Assembly (NCBI RefSeq): GCF_019443965.1 | Contig: NZ_CP040814.1 | Coordinates: forward strand, 2,170,001-2,234,000 | DNA from: Salinibacterium sp. M195 | GTDB taxonomy: Bacteria; Actinomycetota; Actinomycetes; Actinomycetales; Microbacteriaceae | Direction: 5' to 3' | Length of the DNA: 64,000 nucleotides | Shown: piece by piece, positions 49,209 through 58,041 of the stretch | How the letters are laid out: the number at the start of each line of letters is the position of its first letter | Position numbering within the stretch: position 1 is the stretch's first letter | Made by a program: the position numbers and the translations under genes | Notes under the pieces: generated by a model | Seen by the model: only the letters and a program-made list of their open reading frames with translations | What the model was told of the DNA's origin: nothing | Databases searched by the model: none

Positions 49209-50926
49209 CGTGCTACCTCTTCAACCTCGTATGCGGCGGCCAACTTCGCTGCGGTCTTGCGACGTTCTCGCTCGATGAGCGGATCTGCCACAGGGATTGC
49301 TGCCATGAGCGACCGTGTGTATTCGTGCTGGGGGTTTGCGTACAATTCGTCACGAGATGCGAGTTCAACGATTTCTCCACGCCGCATCACCGCGATGTTG
49401 TCTGCCATGTAGCGAATCACCGCAAGATCGTGGCTGATGAAAAGGTAGGTCAGCCCGAGCCGCTGCTGAAGCTCGCGGAGGAGATTCAACACTTGGGCTT
49501 GAATCGACACGTCCAAAGCCGACACCGATTCGTCGAGCACCATAAAGTCGGGGTCGAGAACTAGCGACCGCGCAATCGACACACGCTGGCATTGCCCACC
49601 CGACATCGTGCGCGGGTAGCGATCGGCGAACTCGGCGCCGAGTCCGACAAGCTCAAGCATCTCAGCAACCTTGGCCTGGCGTTCAACGCGGGTTCCCATC
49701 CGATGCGCGATTAAGGGTGACTCGATGATCTGCGACACGGTCTGCCGACGGTTGAGCGACGAGAACGGGTCTTGAAACACCATTTGCATCCGCCGGCGCA
49801 ACGACCGGAGGTCGGCCGGCTTCATGGCGTGCACGTTGTTTCCCTGAAAATCAACGTTGCCGGAGTCGACTTTCATCAATCCAAGAACCGCGCGCGACAC
49901 CGTCGACTTGCCTGATCCTGATTCTCCGACGAGCCCAAACGTCTCTCCCCGACGCACTTGGAAAGATACATTATCGATCGCGGTAATCCTTCGCCCCGAA
50001 CCGAGATGGAAGGTCTTGTTTAGCCCGTCAACGCGGAGAACCACCTCGCCAGGTGCACCCTTCACCGCCGGCGGAGCAACCGGAGCAAGAGTTGCACGAG
50101 CCTCAGTGCTTGATACCGGAATAGGTTGTGTGACATCGATCGTCAGGTCGACAACTGATTGGAGGAGTACCTTGCTGTACTCGTTTTCTGGGTGCGCATA
50201 CAGCTGCGTGGCCGGTGCCGACTCAACGATCTTTCCGTAGCGCATGACGTGGATCGTTTCGCAGAACCCGGCGGCAACACCGAGGTCGTGGGTGATTAGC
50301 ACAACCGCGGTGCCATGCTCGCTCGCCAGGCGATCCAGCAAATCGATGATGACGGCCTGCGTCGTGACGTCTAATGCAGTCGTAGGTTCGTCAGCAATCA
50401 ACACGTCTGGCTTGCCAGACATTGCCATGGCAATCATGACGCGCTGGCGCATCCCGCCCGAGAACTCATGGGCGTACTGCTTCATCCGTTCCTCGGGAAA
50501 CGGCACCCCGACTTCTGCCAACAATTCGACCGCCTGAATATGCGCTGCGGCCTTCGTCGCCGTAGAGTGCAATCGAATTGCTTCGGTAAGTTGACGGCCG
50601 ATCGTCATCACGGGGTTGAGCGATGACATCGGGTCTTGGTAGACCATCGCTACTCGACCGCCACGAACCCGGGTCATCTGCTTAGCGGAAAGCTTCAGAA
50701 GGTTCGTGCCGGCGAGCTCAACCGACCCACCGAGATTCGCACGATCGGCGAGCCCCATAATCGACAACGCTGTCAACGACTTTCCCGATCCGGACTCACC
50801 TACTAATCCGATGCGTTCTCCACGGCGGAGAACAAATGAGACCCCGTCGACCGGAGTTGTGTCGCCGTACTTCACCGTAAGGTCTGACACGTTGAGGACT
50901 ATCTCGTCGTTACCTGCGGAAGTCAT
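49205..50926 (-). CDS. Opp/Dpp-type ABC transporter ATPase, fused double domain
   Basis: A 573-residue fusion of two ABC ATPases. Domain 1: Walker A GLVGESGSGKSLTAL, signature FSGGMRQRVMIA, Walker B DVLIADEPTTALD. A linker (about 265-300) rich in Ala/Pro follows. Domain 2: Walker A GLVGESGSGKSTVSR, signature MSGGQCQRVSIA, Walker B DFMVLDESVSALDVS, where the usual Glu-Pro after Asp reads Glu-Ser. This is the DppD-DppF arrangement in one chain. It powers the importer formed by the permeases and lipoprotein encoded upstream. Peptides are the classical substrate, but such systems also import oligosaccharides. Confidence 0.94.
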   Translation of the reverse strand: MTSAGNDEIVLNVSDLTVKYGDTTPVDGVSFVLRRGERIGLVGESGSGKSLTALSIMGLADRANLGGSVELAGTNLLKLSAKQMTRVRGGRVAMVYQDPMSSLNPVMTIGRQLTEAIRLHSTATKAAAHIQAVELLAEVGVPFPEERMKQYAHEFSGGMRQRVMIAMAMSGKPDVLIADEPTTALDVTTQAVIIDLLDRLASEHGTAVVLITHDLGVAAGFCETIHVMRYGKIVESAPATQLYAHPENEYSKVLLQSVVDLTIDVTQPIPVSSTEARATLAPVAPPAVKGAPGEVVLRVDGLNKTFHLGSGRRITAIDNVSFQVRRGETFGLVGESGSGKSTVSRAVLGLMKVDSGNVDFQGNNVHAMKPADLRSLRRRMQMVFQDPFSSLNRRQTVSQIIESPLIAHRMGTRVERQAKVAEMLELVGLGAEFADRYPRTMSGGQCQRVSIARSLVLDPDFMVLDESVSALDVSIQAQVLNLLRELQQRLGLTYLFISHDLAVIRYMADNIAVMRRGEIVELASRDELYANPQHEYTRSLMAAIPVADPLIERERRKTAAKLAAAYEVEEVAR

Positions 50927-51789
50927 GAGCGTCCTTTCGACTTGGTGTTGGCGCCGAGCTGATCGGCCAGCAGATTGAGCATCCAGATTGTGATGAGGAT
51001 AAGCAATGCCGGAAAGAGAACGTACGAGAACGACTGGTACATCTTCTGGTAGCCCTGCTGCACCAGAGTTCCCCAGGTTGCATCGGGTGGTTGGATTCCC
51101 AAGCCGACGAAGCTCATAGACGCTTCCAGGAGAATCACGTTCGCCGCGTTGATGGCGGTCTGCACCAAGATGGGCGTACGCACGTTGGGCAGTACTTCAT
51201 TGAAAAGAAGACGACGTGGCGATGCGCCGTAGGCGACGGCCGCGGTGAAGTAGTCCTCTTGAATCTCGGCGAGGACCGTGGAGCGTACGAGACGTGCCGT
51301 GGTTGGCGTCAGCAATATGCCGATAATGAGGGCCAGACGCGCGGGAGTAGCCCCGAACGCAGAAATAAAGACCAACGCAAATAACATTTGCGGGATGGCC
51401 ATGACTGTGTCGGCGAGCCTCATCAGGATTTCATCCGCAAGACCACGGGCGAATGCAGCAAGCATTCCCCACACGGTGCCGATTGCCATCGCTACTGCTG
51501 TAGCTCCGACAGCGATAAACATCGTCAGTTGTCCGCCATAGAGCACCCGGCTAAACAAGTCCCGCCCGAGTTCGTCTGTACCAAAAAGGTGCTCAAAGCT
51601 CGAGCCTGCGAATCGATCCTTGGATTGCGCTGTTGGGTCGAACGGGGCGAGCAACGGCGCAGCGATGCTGCTGATGACGATGATCCCCAGCACTCCCACG
51701 GCCAGCCATGTCTGCCAGCGTGTGTCGCGCAATTGGACGAGCCTCGACGAACGAGACCCCTTGAGCGTTATCAGTGCGGGATCAGCCAC
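50923..51789 (-). CDS. ABC transporter permease (DppC-like)
   Basis: A 288-residue permease with six helices and the OppC N-terminal segment (WLAVGVLGIIVISSIAAPLL, then FDPTAQSKDRFAGSSFEHLFGTD). EAA-loop residues are near VAYGASPRRLLFNEVLPN. The GTG start at 51789 overlaps the stop of the DppB-like gene by 8 bases (GTGGCTGA), and its own stop overlaps the ATPase start in ATGA. Confidence 0.94.
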   Translation of the reverse strand: MADPALITLKGSRSSRLVQLRDTRWQTWLAVGVLGIIVISSIAAPLLAPFDPTAQSKDRFAGSSFEHLFGTDELGRDLFSRVLYGGQLTMFIAVGATAVAMAIGTVWGMLAAFARGLADEILMRLADTVMAIPQMLFALVFISAFGATPARLALIIGILLTPTTARLVRSTVLAEIQEDYFTAAVAYGASPRRLLFNEVLPNVRTPILVQTAINAANVILLEASMSFVGLGIQPPDATWGTLVQQGYQKMYQSFSYVLFPALLILITIWMLNLLADQLGANTKSKGRS

Positions 51790-52744
51790 GGCGTGCTCCG
51801 ATTCTCAGTCGCGGGTCGAGGACGCCGTACAGCAGATCGACGACCAGGGTTGTGACGATAAACATGGCGCTGATCAGGAGGACGACCGACTGAAGTACGG
51901 CATAGTCCCGTTTGAAGACGGCGTCAATTGCTAATGAGCCCAGTCCGGGGATTCCGAACACGTACTCGATAATCACGACACCACCGAGGGTGTATCCAAC
52001 TACGAGGCCCAGCATTGTGAGGCTCGGGATCAACGCGTTCCTGAGTCCGTGGCTCACCACGACCGCCCATCGGTTGAGGCCCTTCCCTCGTGCGGTCCGG
52101 ATGAATGAGGAAGAGAGAACCTCGATCATCGATGCACGAAGAAAACGCATCATGAGGGGCGCTGAGGCGAAAGCCAGCGTCAACGCCGGCAGAATCATCC
52201 GGATGAGGTTGCCACCCGGGTCTTCTGCGAAGGGGATGAAGCCGCGTGCGGGAAGCCACTTGAGGTTCACCGCGAAAACGACAATCAGCAAGATCCCGAT
52301 GAGGAACTGAGGGAGAGCCATGCCGACAGTAGAAACCGCGGTGATAAAGCGATCAACCCACCCCAACGGCCGCAATGCAGAGATGACCGCTGCCGGGACG
52401 GCAATCAGAATTGCGGCAACGATTGAGAGCGCAGTGACTTCGAGGGTTGCCGGCAGGCGTAGTGCGATTAATTCATTGACCGAGAACTGGTTGAAATACG
52501 ACTGACCGAAATCGCCTCGAAGGAGCCCGCCAAACCAACTGAGGTACTGCTGCCAAATGGGAGCATCCAACCCTGCCTCCTCGCGAAGACGCTGGATCAT
52601 TTCCGCGTCAACGCCCGGAGTGGATCCCAAGCGAGTGATGATCGGGTCACCAGGTAAGAGCCTAAGGACGATAAATACGAGGAGCGAAGTGGCAATCAGC
52701 ATCACGATGCTGATTGCCACTCGCCTGATAATGAAACGAGTCAA
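51782..52744 (-). CDS. ABC transporter permease (DppB-like)
   Basis: A 320-residue permease with MTRFIIRRVAISIVMLIATSLLVFIVLRLLPGDP-type first helix (read here in two parts), the GDPI...DAPIWQQYLSWFGGLLRGDFGQSY region of DppB proteins, and the EAA motif around RTARGKGLNRWAVVVSHGLRN. It pairs with the DppC-like permease to form the channel. The substrate-binding lipoprotein gene ends 7 bp upstream. Confidence 0.93.
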   Translation of the reverse strand: MTRFIIRRVAISIVMLIATSLLVFIVLRLLPGDPIITRLGSTPGVDAEMIQRLREEAGLDAPIWQQYLSWFGGLLRGDFGQSYFNQFSVNELIALRLPATLEVTALSIVAAILIAVPAAVISALRPLGWVDRFITAVSTVGMALPQFLIGILLIVVFAVNLKWLPARGFIPFAEDPGGNLIRMILPALTLAFASAPLMMRFLRASMIEVLSSSFIRTARGKGLNRWAVVVSHGLRNALIPSLTMLGLVVGYTLGGVVIIEYVFGIPGLGSLAIDAVFKRDYAVLQSVVLLISAMFIVTTLVVDLLYGVLDPRLRIGARRG

Positions 52745-52751
52745 GATGCCC

Positions 52752-54275
52752 CTAGCGCGTGACGGATTCTAGGTGCAGCTGACCGCCACCTTCGACCCAG
52801 ACACCGCTCAGTTCGCTACTCGTTCCGGTAGCCACTGTTGACTGAAGCGGAACAATCAGCGGTACCTGTTCGTTGATTACCGACTGAACTGTTGCCCACT
52901 GTGCCTTACGGGCATCGGCATCTGGCTCAGCAAGCGCTCCAGAGAACGCCGTGAGGAACTCATCGTCAACCCAGTTGCACTCGCAACGCCCGGGAAGGTA
53001 GAAGTTGAGCGAATATGCAGGCTCCGGCGGAGTGGACTGGAAGTTAGGAACGATTTTTCCCGGGTAAGACTTTCCGGCAGGGTAGAAGTCGTCGACCCAG
53101 GTTCCGATGTCATTATTTTGGATGTCGAGGTTGATGCCGATCTCCTTCAGGCTGGCCTGCAAGATTTCGCCACTGGTGTTCCACTCGGGATAGGAACCAG
53201 CGATTCCCCACCAGACTAGAGTGTCGCCTTCGTTCACGCCCGCTTCCGCAAACAACTTCTTAGACATCTCCAGATCGTACGAGTAGTCCGTCAAGTCTGC
53301 GTTGAACCAGGGGTTGTTCTCGCTGAGTGCGTTGTTTGTGGGCGAAACGACGCCCTGACCGTAATAAGCGGCTTCGAGAATTGTTTCGCGATCAATCGCG
53401 TAGGCCAGTGCTTGGCGCGCGCGGACGTCGTTGAACGGGGCGGACGTAGTATCCATCTCCCACGAAGGCCACTGGCTTGGGCTCTCTGGGCGAACAATCG
53501 AAATCGACGACTCTCCCTCAAGCTGATCAACGTCACCAGCGGGAACTGACCAGAGCACGTCGAGGTCACCGGAGCGAAGCCCCGTTACGGCTGAGGTTGA
53601 TTCAGCAGCGGTAACCAGCACGATTTCGTCGAGCGCTGGCGCTTCTCCGAAATAGTCATCGTTGCGCACGAGAGTGACTGAGTCATCGGGCGTGAAGGCC
53701 TCTACGGTGAACGGGCCGGTTCCGATCGGATCCTTGTCAATAGTGTCAAGAGAGTCAATGTCGAGAACCTTCACCCAGACAATTGCCGAGGGGAAAGTCG
53801 CGACTGGCTCATCAAGCGTGAACTGGACGGTAAGTTCGTCGATTGCCTCGACTCCGGACACCATCGAAATTTTGTTGGCTTCTTGAGTGGCAGTTTCTCC
53901 GTCGAGGTAATACTCGAAGCTTGCTACTACCTTTGCCGCGGTCAGCGCCTCACCGTTGGAGAAAGTGACGCCGTCCCGAAGCGCAAAGGTCCACGTCTTC
54001 TGGTCCGCCGTAGATTCCCATGATTCTGCGAGGTCGGGAACGATGTCGCCCTGTGAGTCAGTCTTCGACAGCCCGTTCCAGAGCAGCGGGAAGAGTACCT
54101 CTTCCCAAGCAAAGGTTCGAATAGCTGGATTGAGCTGTGGGATTCCTTGAGCCGCGGCGACGGTAATCGACCCGCCCGTTGATGCTTCGCCTGCTGGGTC
54201 GCCAGCGGCACACCCCGCGGTCAATACGAGAGTCGCAGCGAGAATTCCCCCCGCGAAAGCTTTTCTATTGAACAT
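52752..54275 (-). CDS. ABC transporter substrate-binding lipoprotein, family 5
   Basis: A 507-residue SBP_bac_5 protein. A lipoprotein signal ends LVLTAG before Cys22. Family features are PDLAESWESTADQKTWTFALRDGVTFSNGE, DPIGTGPFTVEAFTPDDSVTLVRNDDYFGEAPALD and ARQALAYAIDRETILEAAYYG. It captures the substrate outside the membrane and passes it to the DppB/DppC-like pair. It is the first gene of the long operon 54275 to 45193. The GntR-type 20-mer operator lies 44 bp upstream of its start, so the whole operon is probably induced by the substrate of the pathway. Confidence 0.94.
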   Translation of the reverse strand: MFNRKAFAGGILAATLVLTAGCAAGDPAGEASTGGSITVAAAQGIPQLNPAIRTFAWEEVLFPLLWNGLSKTDSQGDIVPDLAESWESTADQKTWTFALRDGVTFSNGEALTAAKVVASFEYYLDGETATQEANKISMVSGVEAIDELTVQFTLDEPVATFPSAIVWVKVLDIDSLDTIDKDPIGTGPFTVEAFTPDDSVTLVRNDDYFGEAPALDEIVLVTAAESTSAVTGLRSGDLDVLWSVPAGDVDQLEGESSISIVRPESPSQWPSWEMDTTSAPFNDVRARQALAYAIDRETILEAAYYGQGVVSPTNNALSENNPWFNADLTDYSYDLEMSKKLFAEAGVNEGDTLVWWGIAGSYPEWNTSGEILQASLKEIGINLDIQNNDIGTWVDDFYPAGKSYPGKIVPNFQSTPPEPAYSLNFYLPGRCECNWVDDEFLTAFSGALAEPDADARKAQWATVQSVINEQVPLIVPLQSTVATGTSSELSGVWVEGGGQLHLESVTR

Positions 54276-54318
54276 CTTTCCTCCACATCGTCCCGAACAG
54301 TGCCCGGGATGGGCATTT

Positions 54319-54338
54319 CGCTATAGCATGTAGCAAAA
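54319..54338. promoter_or_regulatory. GntR-type operator, copy 2 (20-mer)
   Basis: CGCTATAGCATGTAGCAAAA, 19 of 20 bases identical to 44013-44032. It lies in the 184-bp gap between the importer operon and the divergent gntR gene, where it can control both. Confidence 0.75.
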
Positions 54339-54459
54339 CGGATCAGAAGTCCAGACTAAAAGCCCAATCGAACGATAACAAAAGGGTAATATCCGCTCGA
54401 GACCTTTCTCGCCGAGAAACCCAAGAGGAAGAAGCCGCAACTGTGAAAAGGAGTTCATC

Positions 54460-55131
54460 ATGGTCCTGAATAATCTTGTCGACCAGAATATTTCCGAAAA
54501 GGTTGCGAACGAGGTCCGAGAAGCAATCCACGATGGCTCCTTATCCCCCGGGGAGCGACTCGTCGAACGCACGCTCGCGGCTCGTCTAGGAGTGAGCCAC
54601 ATCCCCGTGCGGGAAGCACTGGCGAAACTTGCCGAAGAGGGCCTAGTCGAACGAACTCCGCGCCGAGGTGCCCGCGTTGCGGCCCTAAGCCAAGAAGAAC
54701 TTGCAGAAATTTCCACTCTGCGAATCGTTCTCGAGCAGTTCGTGTGTCATCGCGCGCAAGCGATGTGGAGCGACAAAATCGAGGGCCGTTTGCGCAAAAT
54801 CGTCGACTCGATGATCGCCGCGGCAGAGGCGGGGGACGTCGATCGAATGTTCGCGCTCGACCGCCGGTTTCACGAAGAACTGTGGGAGATCGCGGATCAC
54901 AAGCTTCTGCTCTCGATAGCCTCGCAACTTCGCGGCCGCATTAATGGCTTCCTTCGCGCGGCGAATGGAGCCCTCACGCCGGACGATCTCGTCGCGCACG
55001 CGATGTCTCACAATGACTTGATCGCCGCGTTAGCGTCTGGCGATCCCGAACAGGCAAGCAAGGCAATGGCCAGCCATATCGAGATCGCCGCTGATCGCAT
55101 CGACACCGTCGGCACAACGATAGAGAAGTAG
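54460..55131 (+). CDS. GntR-family regulator, FCD subgroup
   Basis: A 223-residue regulator. The winged helix is in the first 75 residues (VANEVREAIHDGSLSPGERL, LAARLGVSHIPVREALAKL, GLVERTPRRGARVAALS). The C-terminal FCD ligand domain holds the expected acidic and His positions: LRIVLEQFVCHRAQAM, FALDRRFHEELWEIADH and MSHNDLIAALASGD. FCD regulators usually bind sugar acids or related carboxylates and lose DNA affinity with them. AAGGAG precedes the ATG. Its likely sites are the 20-mers at 54319 and 44013. The FAH-family gene follows 68 bp downstream. Confidence 0.93.
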   Translation: MVLNNLVDQNISEKVANEVREAIHDGSLSPGERLVERTLAARLGVSHIPVREALAKLAEEGLVERTPRRGARVAALSQEELAEISTLRIVLEQFVCHRAQAMWSDKIEGRLRKIVDSMIAAAEAGDVDRMFALDRRFHEELWEIADHKLLLSIASQLRGRINGFLRAANGALTPDDLVAHAMSHNDLIAALASGDPEQASKAMASHIEIAADRIDTVGTTIEK

Positions 55132-55199
55132 TCGCACCGCGCTAGCGAACGCGGCGGACCCCAACTGGCCCACCCCCACACAAAGGAAAGAAATCACCG

Positions 55200-56048
55200 A
55201 TGAAGTTCGCACGCCTTGGCCCCATTGGCTCAGAGATTCCGGTCCTAATCGCCAACAACGATACGTACGATCTTCGGTCGATTACCGAGGACATTAACGG
55301 CGCGTTCTTTGACGCTGGTGGCATCGAGAAGGCCAGAACGGCATTAGAGACGGAAGCCCTAGCGCCACTGCCCGACTCTGGGAACCTGCGAATCGGCTCC
55401 CCCATCGCGCGCCCCAGCGCGGTCTACTGCATCGGCATGAACTACGCAGCCCATGCGGCCGAGTCAGGGTCGGCGCCGCCAGAGGTTCCGATCCTCTTCC
55501 TCAAGGCCCCCAATACGGTCGTGGGGCCGAACGATGAGGTTACGATCCCCCGCACAAGCGTCAAAACCGATTGGGAGGTCGAGCTGGGAATCGTTATCGG
55601 GCAACGCGCGCTCTATCTTGATTCTCCAACGCAAAGTCGGAATCACATTGCAGGGTTCGTCACCGCCAACGACCTGTCTGAACGAGACTTCCAACTCACC
55701 GTCTCCGGCGGCCAGTGGAGCAAAGGAAAATCAGCACCCGGCTTCAACCCGACCGGCCCGTGGCTCGTCACTCCGGAAGAAGTCGACTACAACAACCTGC
55801 GCTTGCAGAGTTGGGTCAACGGCGAGCCACGGCAAGACTCGACGTCTGCCGACATGATTTTCTCCGTGGATTTCCTGATCTGGCACCTCAGCCAATACTT
55901 GGAGCTCGAGCCTGGCGATCTGGTTCTTACCGGTACCCCGCAGGGAGTCGCTCTATCGGGAAAGTTCCCGTATCTGACTGCGGGAGACGTCGTTGAGATA
56001 GAGATCGAAGGCCTCGGCCATCAAACCCAGAGTTTCGTGAGCGCCTAA
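55200..56048 (+). CDS. Fumarylacetoacetate hydrolase family protein (diketo-deoxy sugar acid hydrolase-like)
   Basis: A 282-residue FAH-family hydrolase. MKFARLGPIGSEIPVLI with the short N-terminal domain, AVYCIGMNYAAHAAESG, PILFLKAPNTVVGPNDEV, KTDWEVELGIVIG with metal-binding Glu/Asp residues, TANDLSERDFQ, KSAPGFNPTGPWLVTPEEV and VLTGTPQGVALSG are present. The arrangement is that of 2,4-diketo-3-deoxy-L-fuconate hydrolases and ureidoglycolate lyase-like relatives. In this context it should cleave a diketo sugar acid into pyruvate and a hydroxyacid such as lactate. AAAGGAAAG precedes the ATG. It is cotranscribed with gntR. Confidence 0.88.
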   Translation: MKFARLGPIGSEIPVLIANNDTYDLRSITEDINGAFFDAGGIEKARTALETEALAPLPDSGNLRIGSPIARPSAVYCIGMNYAAHAAESGSAPPEVPILFLKAPNTVVGPNDEVTIPRTSVKTDWEVELGIVIGQRALYLDSPTQSRNHIAGFVTANDLSERDFQLTVSGGQWSKGKSAPGFNPTGPWLVTPEEVDYNNLRLQSWVNGEPRQDSTSADMIFSVDFLIWHLSQYLELEPGDLVLTGTPQGVALSGKFPYLTAGDVVEIEIEGLGHQTQSFVSA

Positions 56049-56071
56049 GACACGCCCGTCGCGTCTTGGGC
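56043..56071. terminator. Hairpin at the end of the FAH-family gene
   Basis: GCCTAAGAC (56043-56051) pairs with GTCTTGGGC (56063-56071) with one G-U pair and an 11-base loop; the stem includes the stop codon. It is followed by GC-rich sequence, not a U-tract. The next gene is convergent and ends at 56097. Confidence 0.45.
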
Positions 56072-56096
56072 TGCGCACGCTGCTTCTCGATCGCTC

Positions 56097-57407
56097 TCAG
56101 CGCGCAGTCACCTTCTGCGCCGAGTCGTGGCCGCGCGGCCACGAGTGCCCAAACTGTTTCCACAGCAGAGGCAAGAGCACGGCCGCCGCGAGCACGAGCA
56201 CACTTCCGAACACGAAGAACACTGTCGGCGCATCCGTTGCTGTCGCGAGCAGTCCGGCGAGCCCCGCGCCGATGGGCAAGGCAAGACGGGCCATCACCAG
56301 GTAGGTGCTGCTGACTCGTCCGAGCATGTTCGTCTCAACAGCGGCTTGCCTGATGGTGATCGTCATGACGTTCCAAAGCGTGACCGCTGTTCCGTTGAAC
56401 GCGAGCAACAGAGCGGCAAGCCAGAGCTCGCGCGTCCACGTGAGGGCGATGATCGAGGCACCGCTCACGAGCACGGCGGTGAGCCCAGCACTCGGCGCCC
56501 CTAGCTTTCGGATGACCCTGATCGCGACCCGAGCGCCGACCAGGGAGCCGATAGCTGACAGAGCCAACATGATCCCGAATCCGATCTCTCCAGATTCGAG
56601 GTCCCGTAGTGCGTAGATCGCGGCGACTCCCCAAAATGCTCCGGATACTCCTGCCCACACTGCCAACAGCAACGCCATGACGCCGAGCAGCCGGGAATGA
56701 GTCACGACTCGGATGCCGTCAGCTAGTTCACGGGCGAACTGACGGATGCCGCCTCCCGCATGTTCGCCCGCGCGCTCGCCCGGCGCACCCCCATGCTCAG
56801 GCTCACGCTCAGACTCGTGCTCAGAATCGCTCTCCCACCCGCCGAGCGAGAACATCGCCAGTGCCGCTGCGGCCAGTAACAGCGCGTTCGCGACCACCGG
56901 CAATGGCTGGGCTACGGCAAAAAGGATCCCACCTAAGGCCCGGCCGACGAACATTTCGCCAATGATCTGGCCTGATTGCAGATCAGAGTTGGCGCGGCTC
57001 AGGTCTCTGGCAGGCACGAGTCGTGGAAGCATCGCGTGGGCTGCAGGATCAGCAACAGCCTCCCCCACGCCGTAAAGAAAGGCTGCCGCACACAACATTC
57101 CGATGCTGAGTTCCCCGAGCGCGATTGCCACCGCGACGACGGCCAAAACCGCTGCGCGAATGATTTGTGAAAACGCGATCAGTCGTCGCTTGCGCACCCG
57201 ATCTACGACCACCCCGGCGATCTGGCCGAAGAGCAGCGCCGGCACATAGGTGAAAACGGTCACTAGCGCGATCAGCGCGGGGTTCTGAGTCATTTGTGTG
57301 GCCAACAACGGCAGCGCGACGAGACGGATCCCATCGCCGATGTTCGTGGCGGTTAGCGCGCTCCACAAAACCCAGAACGGTCGTCCGAGCTGCGATGGGG
57401 AGTCCAC
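56097..57407 (-). CDS. MFS transporter
   Basis: A 436-residue transporter with about 12 helices of the MFS_3 type. SALTATNIGDGIRLVALPLLATQM opens the first helix, FGQIAGVVVDRVRKRRLIAFSQ is the helix 2-3 loop with the usual D-R-x-x-R/K-R, and EAVADPAAHAMLPRLVPARDLSRAN is a family hallmark. The central loop (about 205-240) is charged and Glu/His-rich. It probably exports drugs or other small molecules. GTG 57407, 10 bp after the ArsR gene, is the favoured start; further in-frame starts lie inside that gene. Confidence 0.87.
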   Translation of the reverse strand: MDSPSQLGRPFWVLWSALTATNIGDGIRLVALPLLATQMTQNPALIALVTVFTYVPALLFGQIAGVVVDRVRKRRLIAFSQIIRAAVLAVVAVAIALGELSIGMLCAAAFLYGVGEAVADPAAHAMLPRLVPARDLSRANSDLQSGQIIGEMFVGRALGGILFAVAQPLPVVANALLLAAAALAMFSLGGWESDSEHESEREPEHGGAPGERAGEHAGGGIRQFARELADGIRVVTHSRLLGVMALLLAVWAGVSGAFWGVAAIYALRDLESGEIGFGIMLALSAIGSLVGARVAIRVIRKLGAPSAGLTAVLVSGASIIALTWTRELWLAALLLAFNGTAVTLWNVMTITIRQAAVETNMLGRVSSTYLVMARLALPIGAGLAGLLATATDAPTVFFVFGSVLVLAAAVLLPLLWKQFGHSWPRGHDSAQKVTAR

Positions 57408-57417
57408 GTTCAGATCG

Positions 57418-57954
57418 TCATCCGGCGGCTGAACTGAAAGTGAAGGCACCAAGAGTGACGACGTCGCCCGCGTCGGTCTCGAGTTCGCGGATGGATTCCA
57501 GCGCACCTTCCAGCAGAATGATCGCCTTTTCAGTTGCTGCGGCATCCAGTCGCACGGAGGAGACGAACAGCCGTTGGGCCGCGCGTGATTCCATCTGCGA
57601 CGCTAGCGCCCGAAGCACTGCGGGTCGTGAGCTCGGCGTCGTGATTGCTGGATCTCCCGCGATCGATGCGGCGCTCAGCGCCCAGAGTTGCTGGCGCCCG
57701 CCTCGAACGCTGCGTTCGCCCGATTGGCGCACGATCGCTGCACGCTCAAGCACCCGCAAATGGTAGCTAACGCTGCCTTTGCGGAGTCCCAACTCGGTCG
57801 CGAGGTCAGCCATGGTCCACTCGCGATCACGCAGCAGCCTGAGCATGTCGAGGCGCACAGAATTGGCGAGCGCACGGAGGTCGGCGGTGCCTGCGAGGTT
57901 GTCGTTGGTGGCGTTCGTTGCGGTGCCAGATGCTTCATCGTTGGGGTTCGTCAC
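57418..57954 (-). CDS. ArsR-like helix-turn-helix regulator
   Basis: A 178-residue regulator with a winged helix at about residues 25-90: ALANSVRLDMLRLLRDREWT, MADLATELGLRKGSVSYHLRVL and a wing at GERSVRGGRQQLWALS. The remaining 90 residues form a helical tail. There are no clear metal-binding cysteines, so an organic ligand is likelier. The GTG at 57954 has two GTTGACA-type direct repeats just upstream; a longer frame to 57999 would include them. It is cotranscribed with the MFS gene and probably represses both. Confidence 0.83.
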   Translation of the reverse strand: MTNPNDEASGTATNATNDNLAGTADLRALANSVRLDMLRLLRDREWTMADLATELGLRKGSVSYHLRVLERAAIVRQSGERSVRGGRQQLWALSAASIAGDPAITTPSSRPAVLRALASQMESRAAQRLFVSSVRLDAAATEKAIILLEGALESIRELETDAGDVVTLGAFTFSSAAG

Positions 57955-57959
57955 GTACT

Positions 57960-57991
57960 TAGTGTCAACGACTCTTGACCCTAATGTCAAC
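57960..57991 (-). promoter_or_regulatory. GTTGACA direct repeats before the ArsR-like gene
   Basis: On the reverse strand GTTGACATTA (57991-57982) and GTTGACACTA (57969-57960) are direct repeats 22 bp apart, two helical turns. Both contain TTGACA. The first can serve as the -35 of a leaderless transcript starting at the GTG; the second would then overlap the -10. Autoregulation is likely by position. Confidence 0.45.
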
Positions 57992-58041
57992 ACCCGCACA
58001 GCAGGAGAGCGCGGCGGCAGTGAACCACTGCAGAACAGAGT

